From the NCBI RefSeq assembly GCF_018860855.1, contig NZ_JAHKQE010000023.1:1-64000 (forward strand): a stretch of DNA of 64,000 nt, in the 5' to 3' direction. A model generated the notes under the pieces. The model was not told where the DNA came from and ran no database searches. It was given only the letters and a program-made list of their open reading frames with translations. Shown in pieces: positions 39,284 through 47,262 of this stretch. This stretch comes from Amphritea atlantica. GTDB taxonomy: Bacteria; Pseudomonadota; Gammaproteobacteria; Pseudomonadales; Balneatricaceae. How positions within the stretch are numbered: position 1 is the first letter of the stretch; each line of letters starts with the position of its first letter. A program made the translations under genes and the position numbers.

Positions 39284-39850
39284 ATGGCATTAGCCCTAAA
39301 AGACACCCCTAATTCATTTGGCTTAGGCAGCATGCTGCTCCACTGGATTATCGCGCTCACCATTATTGGGATGTATGCGTTAGGGCTCTATATCGACACC
39401 CTCACCTATTATAATCCGGAATATCAAACCATTCCCGCATGGCACAAAAGCATCGGCATGACGTTAGTCCTGCTCATCGCATTGCGGATACTCTGGCGAG
39501 TCATCAACCGGACACCCAAGCCGATTCCTCAGCCGAAGATGCTATTGTCGATAACCAAAGCGGTACATCTGTTACTGTATCTGTTACCGGTTATCACACT
39601 GGCCTCCGGCTATATGATATCCACCGCCGATGGGCGACCTATATCTGTATTTAACTGGTTTGATGTGCCCGCACTTCCCGCGCTCATCGACAACCAGGAA
39701 GATCTTGCCGGTGAAGTACACTACTGGGTAGCCACCTTGATGGTAAGTCTGGCGGGGCTGCACGCATTGGCAGCACTAAAGCATCACTATATTAATAAAG
39801 ATAACACTCTCATCCGTATGCTACGCATACCAAAGGAAACAGACTCATGA
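39284..39850 (+). CDS. Cytochrome b561 family membrane protein
   Basis: 188 residues with four membrane helices, typical of the bacterial b561 group that binds two haems b and moves electrons across the inner membrane. Haem-ligand histidines are expected in LLHWIIAL (helix 1), AWHKSIGM (helix 2), AVHLLLYLL and LHALAALKHH. Lies 48 bases after the flavodoxin gene; its last bases overlap the yceI start by 4 (ATGA). b561-YceI pairs are common. Confidence 0.92.
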   Translation: MALALKDTPNSFGLGSMLLHWIIALTIIGMYALGLYIDTLTYYNPEYQTIPAWHKSIGMTLVLLIALRILWRVINRTPKPIPQPKMLLSITKAVHLLLYLLPVITLASGYMISTADGRPISVFNWFDVPALPALIDNQEDLAGEVHYWVATLMVSLAGLHALAALKHHYINKDNTLIRMLRIPKETDS

Positions 39851-40413
39851 ACCTAAAAACAATTATTGCTGGCGCGCTGCTAGCGGGCACTATCACCTCG
39901 GCGCAGGCGGCTGACTACGTTATTGATACAGGACATGCTTCAGTCAGCTTCCGCATCCAACATCTGGGTTACAGCTGGCTAGAAGGCCGCTTTAACGATT
40001 TCAGTGGCCAATTCAGCTATGATGCCGCCAACCCTAGCGCGTCAAAAATCACGGTTAATATCAACACACCCAGCATCGATTCCAACCATGCTGAACGGGA
40101 CAAGCATATCCGTGGCGATGATTTCTTAGCGGTTAAGGACTTTCCTGAGGCTAAATTTGAAAGCACTTCGTTCACCCCAGCCACCGATGTCAGCGCAGTA
40201 CTCAGCGGTAACCTGACACTGCATGGCGTCACCAAAGCGATCGATATTCAGGTGTCAAAAGTGGGGGAAGGTAAAGACCCTTGGGGTGGCTATCGTGCAG
40301 GCTTCACCGGTACAACCCAGCTAAACTTAAAAGACTTTGATATTAACTATAATCTGGGCCCAGCTTCAGAAAGTGTTTATCTCAATCTCAACGTCGAAGG
40401 TATTCGTCAGTAA
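39847..40413 (+). CDS. yceI: YceI family periplasmic lipid-binding protein
   Basis: 188 residues. Signal peptide about 1-22 (SAQAAD). YceI is a lipocalin-like beta-barrel that binds polyisoprenoid chains such as those of quinones. Family marks are VIDTGHASVSFRIQHLGYSW, DKHIRGDDFLAVKDFPEAKF and NLTLHGVTKAIDIQV. Its start overlaps the b561 stop, so both are made together. A terminator follows. Confidence 0.95.
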   Translation: MNLKTIIAGALLAGTITSAQAADYVIDTGHASVSFRIQHLGYSWLEGRFNDFSGQFSYDAANPSASKITVNINTPSIDSNHAERDKHIRGDDFLAVKDFPEAKFESTSFTPATDVSAVLSGNLTLHGVTKAIDIQVSKVGEGKDPWGGYRAGFTGTTQLNLKDFDINYNLGPASESVYLNLNVEGIRQ

Positions 40414-40431
40414 GCCTTCCCGTTAACAAAC

Positions 40432-40486
40432 AACGCGCTTTAGCTCTGATGTCTTAACGTACTTAAAACAGCTAAGCGCGTTTTTT
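40432..40486. terminator. Bidirectional terminator between yceI and the thioesterase
   Basis: AACGCGCTT-TAGCT and AGCTAAGCGCGTT arms with a 24-base loop and T-run, between converging genes. Confidence 0.75.
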
Positions 40487-40494
40487 ATCTCTCG

Positions 40495-40944
40495 TTATTT
40501 TACCGCGAGATTCACAGGTCGTGGCCGCCCCTCAGCATCGATCGCGACAAAGGTAAACTGCGCTTCCGTCACCTTATCGACCTGCTCACTGTGATGGCGT
40601 TGCACCCAGGTTTCCACCAGCACCACTAACGATGTATTACCATGACGGACTAAACGACAATAGCAGCTCACATCATCGCCGATATAAACCGGCTTATGAA
40701 AGGTCATCGCATCGACCGCCACCGTCACCACTCGCCCCTTAACTTCCTGCGCCGCAAACACACCGCTGGCAAGGTCCATCTGGGACATAATCCAACCACC
40801 AAAAATATCACCATCGGGGTTGGCATCCGCCGGCATTGCGATGGTTCTCAGTGAAGGTTTACATGTTGGCATCTGTGACATTCCATCTCCCATTGACTCA
40901 TTACCCACTGTCTCATTACTCATTGTCTTATTACTTAGCGTCAT
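40495..40944 (-). CDS. yciA: YciA-type acyl-CoA thioesterase
   Basis: Hotdog-fold thioesterase that hydrolyses acyl-CoAs. The core begins RTIAMPADANPDGDIFGGWI, with the catalytic Asp in the DANPDGDIFGGWIMSQMD block, then VAVDAMTFHKPVYIGDDVSC. About 125 residues of core plus a Met-rich leader; ATG choices at 40944, 40923, 40893, 40881 and 40872 exist and I cannot choose surely. Five bases after the LOG gene on the same strand. Confidence 0.9.
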   Translation of the reverse strand: MTLSNKTMSNETVGNESMGDGMSQMPTCKPSLRTIAMPADANPDGDIFGGWIMSQMDLASGVFAAQEVKGRVVTVAVDAMTFHKPVYIGDDVSCYCRLVRHGNTSLVVLVETWVQRHHSEQVDKVTEAQFTFVAIDAEGRPRPVNLAVK

Positions 40945-40949
40945 ACTTT

Positions 40950-41498
40950 TTACCCATCAACCCGCTCGGAAAGTCGGGTTAATAAATGATCAGCCTGTTC
41001 ATCAACCATCAAAAAGTCACGATACTCACCGCGAATAAAAGCTTCCTGTGATGCGTGTTCGATAAATTTCAGCAGATGATCGTAGTAGCCTTCAATATTC
41101 AACAGGCCAAAAGGCTTATGATGAATTCCGATCTGACGCCAAGCCCAGACTTCAAACAGCTCCTCCAATGTTCCGGTTCCCCCAGGAAGCGCAATAAAAG
41201 CATCGGCGAGTTCCATCATAACCGCCTTTCGCTGATGCATATCCTCAACCTCATGCAGTTCACTCAGGCCGATATGTACTTGTTCACGCTCAACTAATAC
41301 CTGTGGCATCACACCACACACATGACCACCCGCATCCAGCACCCCATCGGCAACACTGCCCATCAAGCCGACACTTGAGCCGCCATAGACTAAGTCAATA
41401 TTATGCTGGGCCATCAGCTCCCCAAGTTTGCGAGCCTCCGCTTGATAAGGTCCATCCGCGCGACCGGATGATGCACCACAGTAAACCGCTATCTTCAT
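40950..41498 (-). CDS. LOG family nucleotide phosphoribohydrolase (TIGR00730)
   Basis: 182 residues with the Rossmann fold of the LONELY GUY family, which cleaves nucleoside monophosphates (in plants, cytokinin ribotides). Signature: VYCGASSG near the N-terminus, VYGGSSVGLMGSVAD and ALPGGTGTLEELFEVWAWRQ with the catalytic Glu. It overlaps nothing but is five bases upstream of yciA, so they form a pair. This is a second LOG-fold gene in the window besides ppnN. Confidence 0.92.
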   Translation of the reverse strand: MKIAVYCGASSGRADGPYQAEARKLGELMAQHNIDLVYGGSSVGLMGSVADGVLDAGGHVCGVMPQVLVEREQVHIGLSELHEVEDMHQRKAVMMELADAFIALPGGTGTLEELFEVWAWRQIGIHHKPFGLLNIEGYYDHLLKFIEHASQEAFIRGEYRDFLMVDEQADHLLTRLSERVDG

Positions 41499-41726
41499 AT
41501 TAATGATCGCACCCGTGTTAAAAATTCATTATCCCCTGCTATCGGCATTATTCAACAACAGTCAGCAATGAGATTAAAGCAAAAATCCAGTGAAGAACCC
41601 TTATCTTACCGCTGCAACACCATTGAACATAAGAACAATCCCATCTAATCATCACCGTGTATGGAGCTAAACCCTAATGTTCGCTATAGTTCGCAACCAG
41701 TATGCGACTGAAGCGGGATAAACATC

Positions 41727-42284
41727 ATGGCAGGATCTCTACAGGACCAGCTTCTTAAAGCGGGTCTGGCAAATAAGCAGCAGGCAAATAAAGCCAAAGC
41801 TGAAAAACGTAAAAAAACCAAACAAGCAAAAGCGGTCAAGAAAGGCGAAGTGTTTAAAGATCCAGAAGAACTGGAACGGGAACAGGCGATCGCTAAAGCA
41901 AAAGAGGAAAAGCTTGAGCGTGACCGAGAGCTGAATCGTCAACGGGAAGATGAACTCACCCGTCGTTCTATCGATGCCTCCTGCTTACAGATGATGCAGC
42001 AGAATGCGATCAATATGCCCGCCGATGGGGATGTTGAATATAACTTTGTCGATGGCACTACCATCAAGAAGCTGTATGTCAGCAAAACATTGCAGGAACA
42101 GCTAGCGAAAGGCAATCTAGCCATCGCCTCAAATAAAGGCCGTTATCTATTAATTCCAGCGGGTGTTGCTGAAAAAATCAGTGAGCGTCGACCCGAGCTA
42201 ATTATCAGCCAGCAAAAGGCAGAAGAGATCGATCCAGACGATCCTTATGCTGACTTCCAGATCCCAGACGATCTGATGTGGTAA
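41727..42284 (+). CDS. DUF2058 protein (YaiL-like)
   Basis: 185 residues, starting MAGSLQDQLLKAGLANKQQA, followed by a long Lys/Glu/Ala-rich coiled coil (about 18-80), then a compact C-terminal domain (VDGTTIKKLYVSKTLQEQLA, IASNKGRYLLIPAGVAEKI). Nucleoid- or ribosome-associated proteins of this sort are common in gammaproteobacteria but the role is unknown. Single gene. Confidence 0.9.
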   Translation: MAGSLQDQLLKAGLANKQQANKAKAEKRKKTKQAKAVKKGEVFKDPEELEREQAIAKAKEEKLERDRELNRQREDELTRRSIDASCLQMMQQNAINMPADGDVEYNFVDGTTIKKLYVSKTLQEQLAKGNLAIASNKGRYLLIPAGVAEKISERRPELIISQQKAEEIDPDDPYADFQIPDDLMW

Positions 42285-42853
42285 CACACTAAAATGGCCT
42301 CTTGTGTATTATCGCAAGGGGCCGGTTTTCCCCTTAAAGCCTTAGCACCCAACCGTAAAAGCTAACACCGATACCCGCTACTTCCCCAACGTTGACTGTG
42401 CAGCAAGGTCACATACTTACGCCTCAACATCCCAGCTAAACAGAGCACAACTCCCTCATGAGATCTACACACCTCCGCCTATAACAACCATCACACCGAC
42501 ATGGGTTCAATCTGTTTTATCGGTGTAACCTGTCTGTCAAAAATGAGCGATAAACTGATTTAGACTCATAGTGACACAACAAAAAACAATACAGGAAAAA
42601 CAAAAATTACTTTAATAACAATAAGTTATAAAAATAAAGGCTTTTTAAAATAACGCTTTTACTCTGTCAATAAATATCTTAGAATTAAATTAGCTTGAAA
42701 GTACGGCCTGTTTTTTATGCACCAAAGAGTCCAACAGATTAACCTGTGTGTCCCTTCGTCATAAATGTAGTTCCTACATTCTTAGCTTAACCCCTGTACA
42801 GACCTATCTCTGTACACCATTATTTTAAAAAAACTATTGTAGGGAATACAATC
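42285..42853 (+). promoter_or_regulatory. Long intergenic region with the csp leader
   Basis: 570 bases without an ORF between the DUF2058 gene and the cold-shock gene. The last 250 or so are very AT-rich with A-runs (for example CAACAAAAAACAATACAGG). This fits the long 5' leader typical of cspA-type genes, which folds differently in the cold. I cannot fix the promoter. Confidence 0.5.
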
Positions 42854-43060
42854 ATGTCTACATCTACTGGTACCGTTAAATGGTTCAACGCCGATAAAGG
42901 CTATGGCTTTATCGAACAAGATAACGGTCCTGACGTATTCGTTCACTTCCGCGCTATCAACTCCGATGGCTTTAAAACTTTGAATGAAGGACAGCAAGTG
43001 TCTTTCGAAGTCACTGATGGCCAGAAAGGCCCTCAGGCTGAGAACGTTACTCTGCTGTAA
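42854..43060 (+). CDS. CspA family cold-shock protein
   Basis: 68-residue single cold-shock domain that melts RNA structure. RNP1 (KGYGFIEQ) and RNP2 (VFVHFRAI) are visible, and the start is [19 protein letters not shown] lies upstream of the ATG. Followed by a strong terminator. Which Csp it matches cannot be told. Confidence 0.95.
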   Translation: MSTSTGTVKWFNADKGYGFIEQDNGPDVFVHFRAINSDGFKTLNEGQQVSFEVTDGQKGPQAENVTLL

Positions 43061-43072
43061 TGTTGACTGCCC

Positions 43073-43105
43073 GGCTGCGGCCTTTGGGCCGCAGCCAGTT
43101 TTATT
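43073..43105 (+). terminator. Terminator of the csp gene
   Basis: Perfect 10-bp stem GGCTGCGGCC/GGCCGCAGCC with TTTG loop and T-rich tail. Confidence 0.9.
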
Positions 43106-43131
43106 CTAAATGGATATCCCCTCTCTCCCCT

Positions 43132-43749
43132 CTACTCTTTTTGCCATACCAATAACTGATTATTCGCTGGCATCTTAATATCATCTTGCAGTAATAAACC
43201 AGCTTGCATCGCTAACGCATTCACCGCCTCAAAATCCCGAATACCGCTCACAGGATTACGCGCTTTAAGCCACTGATCAAATTCAGCATTACTTTCGCTG
43301 GTAAAGTTTTGAGAATAGCGAAAGGGTCCATAGATAATCAGTTGTCCTTGAGGGGTCAGCACCTGATCAAGGTGACGAAATAAAGTAACCACCTCTGCCC
43401 ACCCCATGATATGAAGCGTATTGGCACTGTAGATAAGATCGACGGGGTCTAAACCGGCATGCCAATCGCTTTGTTGTAAATCTAACAATCGTGATGAGGC
43501 AATATTATCGCCTCCATGGCGATCAAGGTTGGCCTGAAGTAACGGAAGCTGCTGTTCAATATCAGAAGGAAGCCACCGTAAACCTGATAGATTCCCAGCA
43601 AAATGCACAGCATGCTGCCCCGTACCACTACCGACCTCTAAGACGGTCTCATCCCCTGCCAGCAGCTCAGTCAGTCGTTGTAAAATAGGCTCGCCGTTAC
43701 GCGCCGATGCGGGGGAGAATCCCATAAAACTATTTTCATCAATGATCAT
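43132..43749 (-). CDS. DUF938 class I SAM-dependent methyltransferase
   Basis: 205 residues. Starts FSPASARNGEPILQRLTELL, then the SAM-binding loop VLEVGSGTGQHAVHFA, the DxE-like WLPSDIEQQ, DLIYSANTLHIMGWAEV and the C-terminal YGPFRYSQNFTSESNAEFD block, all family traits. Substrate unknown. Start at 43749 or 43725. Confidence 0.88.
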   Translation of the reverse strand: MIIDENSFMGFSPASARNGEPILQRLTELLAGDETVLEVGSGTGQHAVHFAGNLSGLRWLPSDIEQQLPLLQANLDRHGGDNIASSRLLDLQQSDWHAGLDPVDLIYSANTLHIMGWAEVVTLFRHLDQVLTPQGQLIIYGPFRYSQNFTSESNAEFDQWLKARNPVSGIRDFEAVNALAMQAGLLLQDDIKMPANNQLLVWQKE

Positions 43750-44138
43750 ATCTTGGTATTTCCCATCAGTACCTACGGGATACTTGAATTAAATTAGGGT
43801 GAGTTGGATTCATTACCTTGCCAGTTTGCTAGCGAATAGGGCTAATCGAACCCTACTCTGAGTAAAACACTATACGACAAACTGAATAGTGGTGAAAAAT
43901 AGAATGAATGACCACTATAGAATAAGGCAAAACCAATCAAAACATAGAGTTACTATTATGGTGAATTTTACTCATCATTCATCTGAAAATTGATCAGCTA
44001 TCATTCGTTCGACTAAAGTATAGAATACTTAAACACGTTGAGGTGACCCTCATCATTGCTTTCAATTCAGGTCTGGTAGCGAGTCGAAGCGCTAAACATG
44101 GTTCAGACCTGAATTAATTTTATACTTATGGGTAAAAC
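43750..44138. promoter_or_regulatory. Intergenic region with inverted repeats ahead of a small gene
   Basis: About 390 bases without an ORF. ATAGTGGT (43886-43893) and ACCACTAT (43911-43918) form a perfect 8-bp inverted repeat, an operator candidate. Directly before the 71-codon gene, AATTCAGGTCTG (44064-44075) and CAGACCTGAATT (44104-44115) form a 12-bp stem with a second stem TAGCG/CGCTA inside. See the findings. Confidence 0.6.
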
Positions 44139-44354
44139 ATGATTCCTTCTGGCATACATCGCGATATTTATACTCAGGCGGCAAACCTGCGCGCTGAAGT
44201 TCAGGCTGAACTGGTACTGAGTGCGTTTGCGCTATTTAAAACCACACTGAAAACCAATACACCTGCCTTTGGCCCACTGATGCGCCGGGCAAATGCCAAA
44301 ATGAGCATGGCATCACTGAATAAACCTCAGTTGAAGCAATCTGCCGCTGCGTAA
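44139..44354 (+). CDS. Small basic protein of unknown function
   Basis: 71 residues, probably one amphipathic helix (IHRDIYTQAANLRAEVQAEL) followed by a Lys/Asn/Gln-rich tail. No signal or membrane span. The RSP_7527-like group of small proteins shows a similar LRAE helix; I only note the resemblance. GGGT upstream of ATG. A 52-base double-stemmed leader ends 23 bases before the start, and two terminators follow, so it is an independent unit. Confidence 0.6.
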   Translation: MIPSGIHRDIYTQAANLRAEVQAELVLSAFALFKTTLKTNTPAFGPLMRRANAKMSMASLNKPQLKQSAAA

Positions 44355-44366
44355 TGACTTCTCTCT

Positions 44367-44407
44367 AGAGCTTTCCTTCCATAGGATCGATTAAGCTCTT
44401 TTTTTTT
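44367..44407 (+). terminator. First tandem terminator
   Basis: AGAGCTT/AAGCTCT arms (44367-44373, 44393-44399) and eight T. Confidence 0.75.
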
Positions 44408-44433
44408 ACAGGCCGCCATGGCCTGTTTTTTTT
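44408..44433 (+). terminator. Second tandem terminator
   Basis: ACAGGCC/GGCCTGT stem with a GCCAT-centred loop, then eight T. Confidence 0.85.
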
Positions 44434-44850
44434 GCCTTAAATTTAGCCGCGCCACCATCAACAACCAATCCAAAAACCCCGCCTACGGCTCCATAGAAAA
44501 GCGCTTATAATAATCGAACCTCTCATCAGATCGCAGCATCGATGCCAGCGATAACATAGCCAGGGACAAATCTGACATAGATCAAAACAGTAACAACCCT
44601 AAAAAATCCAGCCCAAACAACCTTTTATCTTATACTGGTTAAGCTTTAGCGCATTTTGTATCCAATCAGCTACACTATAAGATACTGATTTTAATGAACT
44701 TTTCTAGTTACAGGAAAATAAAGACGCTAGATAGCGACACATTTCAGCAAGATAGATGTAAAAAACACCTCAACTAAAGACTAATTATATATAACTAATT
44801 GATTAATAATCGTTTATTAGAAACAGGCATCAAACTTGTATATAAATAAC
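44434..44850. other. Intergenic AT-rich stretch
   Basis: About 415 bases with no ORF or strong hairpin that I can support. The last 100 bases are very AT-rich (for example TAATTATATATAACTAATTG) and may hold the promoter of the candidate RNA that follows. Confidence 0.4.
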
Positions 44851-44964
44851 TATTGTTTCGGCTGATATCTCTGAGATTTGAGTCCCCCCCCCCATTGAAC
44901 CTGAAGATTAGAGTGTTTCAGCCGAACAATTGATCTATAAAAAAACCGCTTCGGCGGTTTTTTT
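44850..44964 (+). ncRNA. Candidate small RNA with a C10 loop and intrinsic terminator
   Basis: No ORF, but strong RNA structure. The arms ATTGTTTCGGCTGA (44852-44865) and TCAGCCGAACAAT (44918-44930) form a 13-bp stem with one bulged base; the loop holds ten C in a row (44884-44893). Nine bases on, a CCGC-TTCG-GCGG hairpin (44946-44957) with seven T ends transcription, and its A-run/T-run symmetry makes it efficient. A TATATAAA at about 44839-44846 is a possible -10 box, with a poor -35. The exposed C-run is complementary to Shine-Dalgarno sequences, a trait of several trans-acting small RNAs. Function is inferred. Confidence 0.55.
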
Positions 44965-45247
44965 ACATCTACCTATATCTCATAGCATCAAATACCGTAC
45001 AGCTGAAACACACTACCAAGCGCCTCCGCTTATACTGTTCTCTATATATTCTCCGTCTGCTCATTAACGGATAGTTATGCCGATCAACTATAATGATCTA
45101 ATGATTGACCCCGCTGATATATGTCAGTCATTAATAAAGCATTCAGTAAAAGACCCATACAGTAGGGTCAACCATTGCTTGATTAGATCGAGCACAAACA
45201 AAAGGTTTCGGCTAGCACGCAATTCACACACTAAAGGATTAAATGTA

Positions 45248-45562
45248 ATGAAAATCAGCCCGATCAAATCAACTCTTTTAACCGCTGTTGTTACCCTGAT
45301 GGTCACTGCTATTACACTCCCTGCTCACGCTCAAGAAGTCGCTTGGAAACTTGCTAATGACTGGGCTGTATCGGAAATGAAGCACAATGGAGAAAAAGCA
45401 GAGGAACCCAGTGAAACGAAGCTAAAGGGTAATGGCGGTGGCGGTAAAGTTGAAATACAAGACGTCAATCTCCATATCCCCAGTAAACAAGCCCCTGACA
45501 TAAAACCGATGAAAAAAGGCCAAGCGTCTATGAAAATGGATGGGGTCGAAGCTGAATTTTAA
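45248..45562 (+). CDS. Small secreted protein of unknown function
   Basis: The ATG at 45248 has AAGGA nine bases upstream and gives 104 residues: a clear signal peptide (about 1-30, cleaved after LPAHAQ) and a mature part of about 74 residues rich in Lys, Glu, Gly and Pro (GNGGGGKVEI in the middle). An upstream ATG at 45077 would bury the signal peptide and is not preferred. I do not recognise a family. It has a terminator of its own. Confidence 0.65.
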   Translation: MKISPIKSTLLTAVVTLMVTAITLPAHAQEVAWKLANDWAVSEMKHNGEKAEEPSETKLKGNGGGGKVEIQDVNLHIPSKQAPDIKPMKKGQASMKMDGVEAEF

Positions 45563-45610
45563 GCATCAGTCACCTAACGCCTTCTTCATTCGGCCCATAA
45601 ACTAGCAATA

Positions 45611-45643
45611 AAAAGCCGAGTATGGCTAACATACTCGGCTTTT
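45611..45643. terminator. Strong bidirectional terminator
   Basis: AAAAGCCGAGTATG/CATACTCGGCTTTT, a perfect 14-bp stem with a five-base loop, between the small secreted protein gene and the converging MFS gene. Confidence 0.9.
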
Positions 45644-45671
45644 AACCATATAAGGATTAACTTACAGGCGT

Positions 45672-46922
45672 TTAACTCGGCTCCCCTTCAATCAGAGCCT
45701 CTTCATCCTCATCTTCAATGCGCCCCTTTTCTGCCCAATACATAATACCCAACGCAAGGGTGCCAAAAAGTGCAAAACCAGTAGTCATCGGAATCAGTGT
45801 ATTATCATACATTTGCCCAATAAGCGTACCGATCAGCATCGACATGACTGAAGAGACGGAGCCGATGACCGCAGACGCAATACCCGCCACGTGCCCCATC
45901 GGCTCCATTGCTAAGGCGTTTACATTACCAAAGAGAAAGCCAAAGCAGAGGAAGAACGTGCCCGCATAACAGAGGAACATCCACAGCGTCACGGTAACAA
46001 AGGCCTGCAGACTCAAAAAGATAATCGAGGCTAACACCACCGCAAAAATAGCACGAAAAGCGATATGTTTTGCGCCATGCTGTTCAACAATACGCGAATT
46101 AATCAGAGACGCAGCCCCTAACAGCAGCGCCAGCCCCCCAAAATAAACAGAGAAGAGGTTACCGGTGTTAAATTGCACCTGAAAGATTTGTTGGGCCGAG
46201 TTCAAATAGCCGATAAAACTACCAAAAAACAACCCCATACAAAGGGTATAACTAGCAGTGATACGGTTAGTTAGTACCTCTTTAAAGCCGTCGTAGAAAC
46301 CTTTTTGGGTAAACGGAATACGCTGCTCTTTAGGCAATGTCTCTTTTAATCGCAACAATATCCACAGAATCAATATAGCCGCATAAACCAGATACATCTC
46401 AAAGATACCGCGCCAGTCGCCAAAAAACATGATCGCTTGCCCAAGGCTCGGCGCTATCGCCGGCACGAGTACAAAGATCATCATCACCAACGACATAACA
46501 CGCGCCATCTGTGAGCCATGATACAGATCACGCACCAAGGAGATCGCAGAGATATAAGGGCCAGCCACACCCAGCCCCTGAATAAAACGCCCGACCATCA
46601 TCGTCTCTAAACTATCGGCTTGATAACAGATCACGGTGCCGACCAAATAGAGAGCAAAGCCACCAAAAAGTATCGGCCTGCGCCCTAATGCATCGGATAG
46701 CGGACCACAAATGAGCTGCCCCAACGCCATGCCCAAAAATAGCATACTCACCAATAGTTGCGGTTGGTTGGCCGTGGTCGCACCGAGCGCATGACCGATA
46801 ACGCCAAGCGCAGGCAATAGTGCATCGATCGAGATTGCGACAATCGACATAAGCAAAGCCACCAGCACCGTAAACTCTTTTGCAGACATACCGGATGCAG
46901 CACTGCTCTGATGATTTTCCAT
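45672..46922 (-). CDS. Bcr/CflA-like MFS drug efflux transporter
   Basis: Twelve-helix exporter of the drug:proton antiporter group. From ATG 46922 (MENHQSS) it is 416 residues. Motif A is GQLICGPLSDALGRRPILFG, and the helix-1 block SIDALLPALGVIGHALG is typical of the Bcr/CflA subgroup. An acidic tail (IEDEDEEALIEGE) ends the protein. A longer start at 46985 would add a leader not seen in the family. Divergent from a second MFS gene at 47263, 340 bases apart. Confidence 0.88.
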   Translation of the reverse strand: MENHQSSAASGMSAKEFTVLVALLMSIVAISIDALLPALGVIGHALGATTANQPQLLVSMLFLGMALGQLICGPLSDALGRRPILFGGFALYLVGTVICYQADSLETMMVGRFIQGLGVAGPYISAISLVRDLYHGSQMARVMSLVMMIFVLVPAIAPSLGQAIMFFGDWRGIFEMYLVYAAILILWILLRLKETLPKEQRIPFTQKGFYDGFKEVLTNRITASYTLCMGLFFGSFIGYLNSAQQIFQVQFNTGNLFSVYFGGLALLLGAASLINSRIVEQHGAKHIAFRAIFAVVLASIIFLSLQAFVTVTLWMFLCYAGTFFLCFGFLFGNVNALAMEPMGHVAGIASAVIGSVSSVMSMLIGTLIGQMYDNTLIPMTTGFALFGTLALGIMYWAEKGRIEDEDEEALIEGEPS

Positions 46923-47217
46923 AAAGTATCCATATAAAGACATTGATGACATACCGCGAGAAAGCGGGCTGTTGATGATAAACACTCTGCACTGGTCTTT
47001 AGTGCAGCAGGTATATTATTTCGGGGCTAACCATACTAGTAGATACCGGTCAGAGCCAACCATTTATGCACGGCGTTAAACAGCTTTCGACTTAGCTTAT
47101 ACCCCTATCAAATAGGCCTGAATCGATCATCGGGAATACGCGTTAAACTCGACAGAATGAACCACAACATCCTTATTTTTTTGTTATTTCATCCCAACTT
47201 TATAAGTTGAGCTTGGT

Positions 47218-47223
47218 ATAATT
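47218..47223 (+). promoter_or_regulatory. Extended -10 promoter for the MFS gene at 47263
   Basis: TGGTATAAT has a consensus TATAAT hexamer with the extended TG. The -35 region has no good hexamer, as expected for an extended -10 promoter. It leaves a leader of roughly 35 bases before the ATG. Confidence 0.5.
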
Positions 47224-47262
47224 GCTTTCCTTCACACAGCTTAATATCACAACGAGAATTTC

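Noticed and set aside
44881-44895. C10 run as a phase-variable coding tract
   Set aside because: No ORF spans it on either strand, so it was interpreted as an RNA loop.
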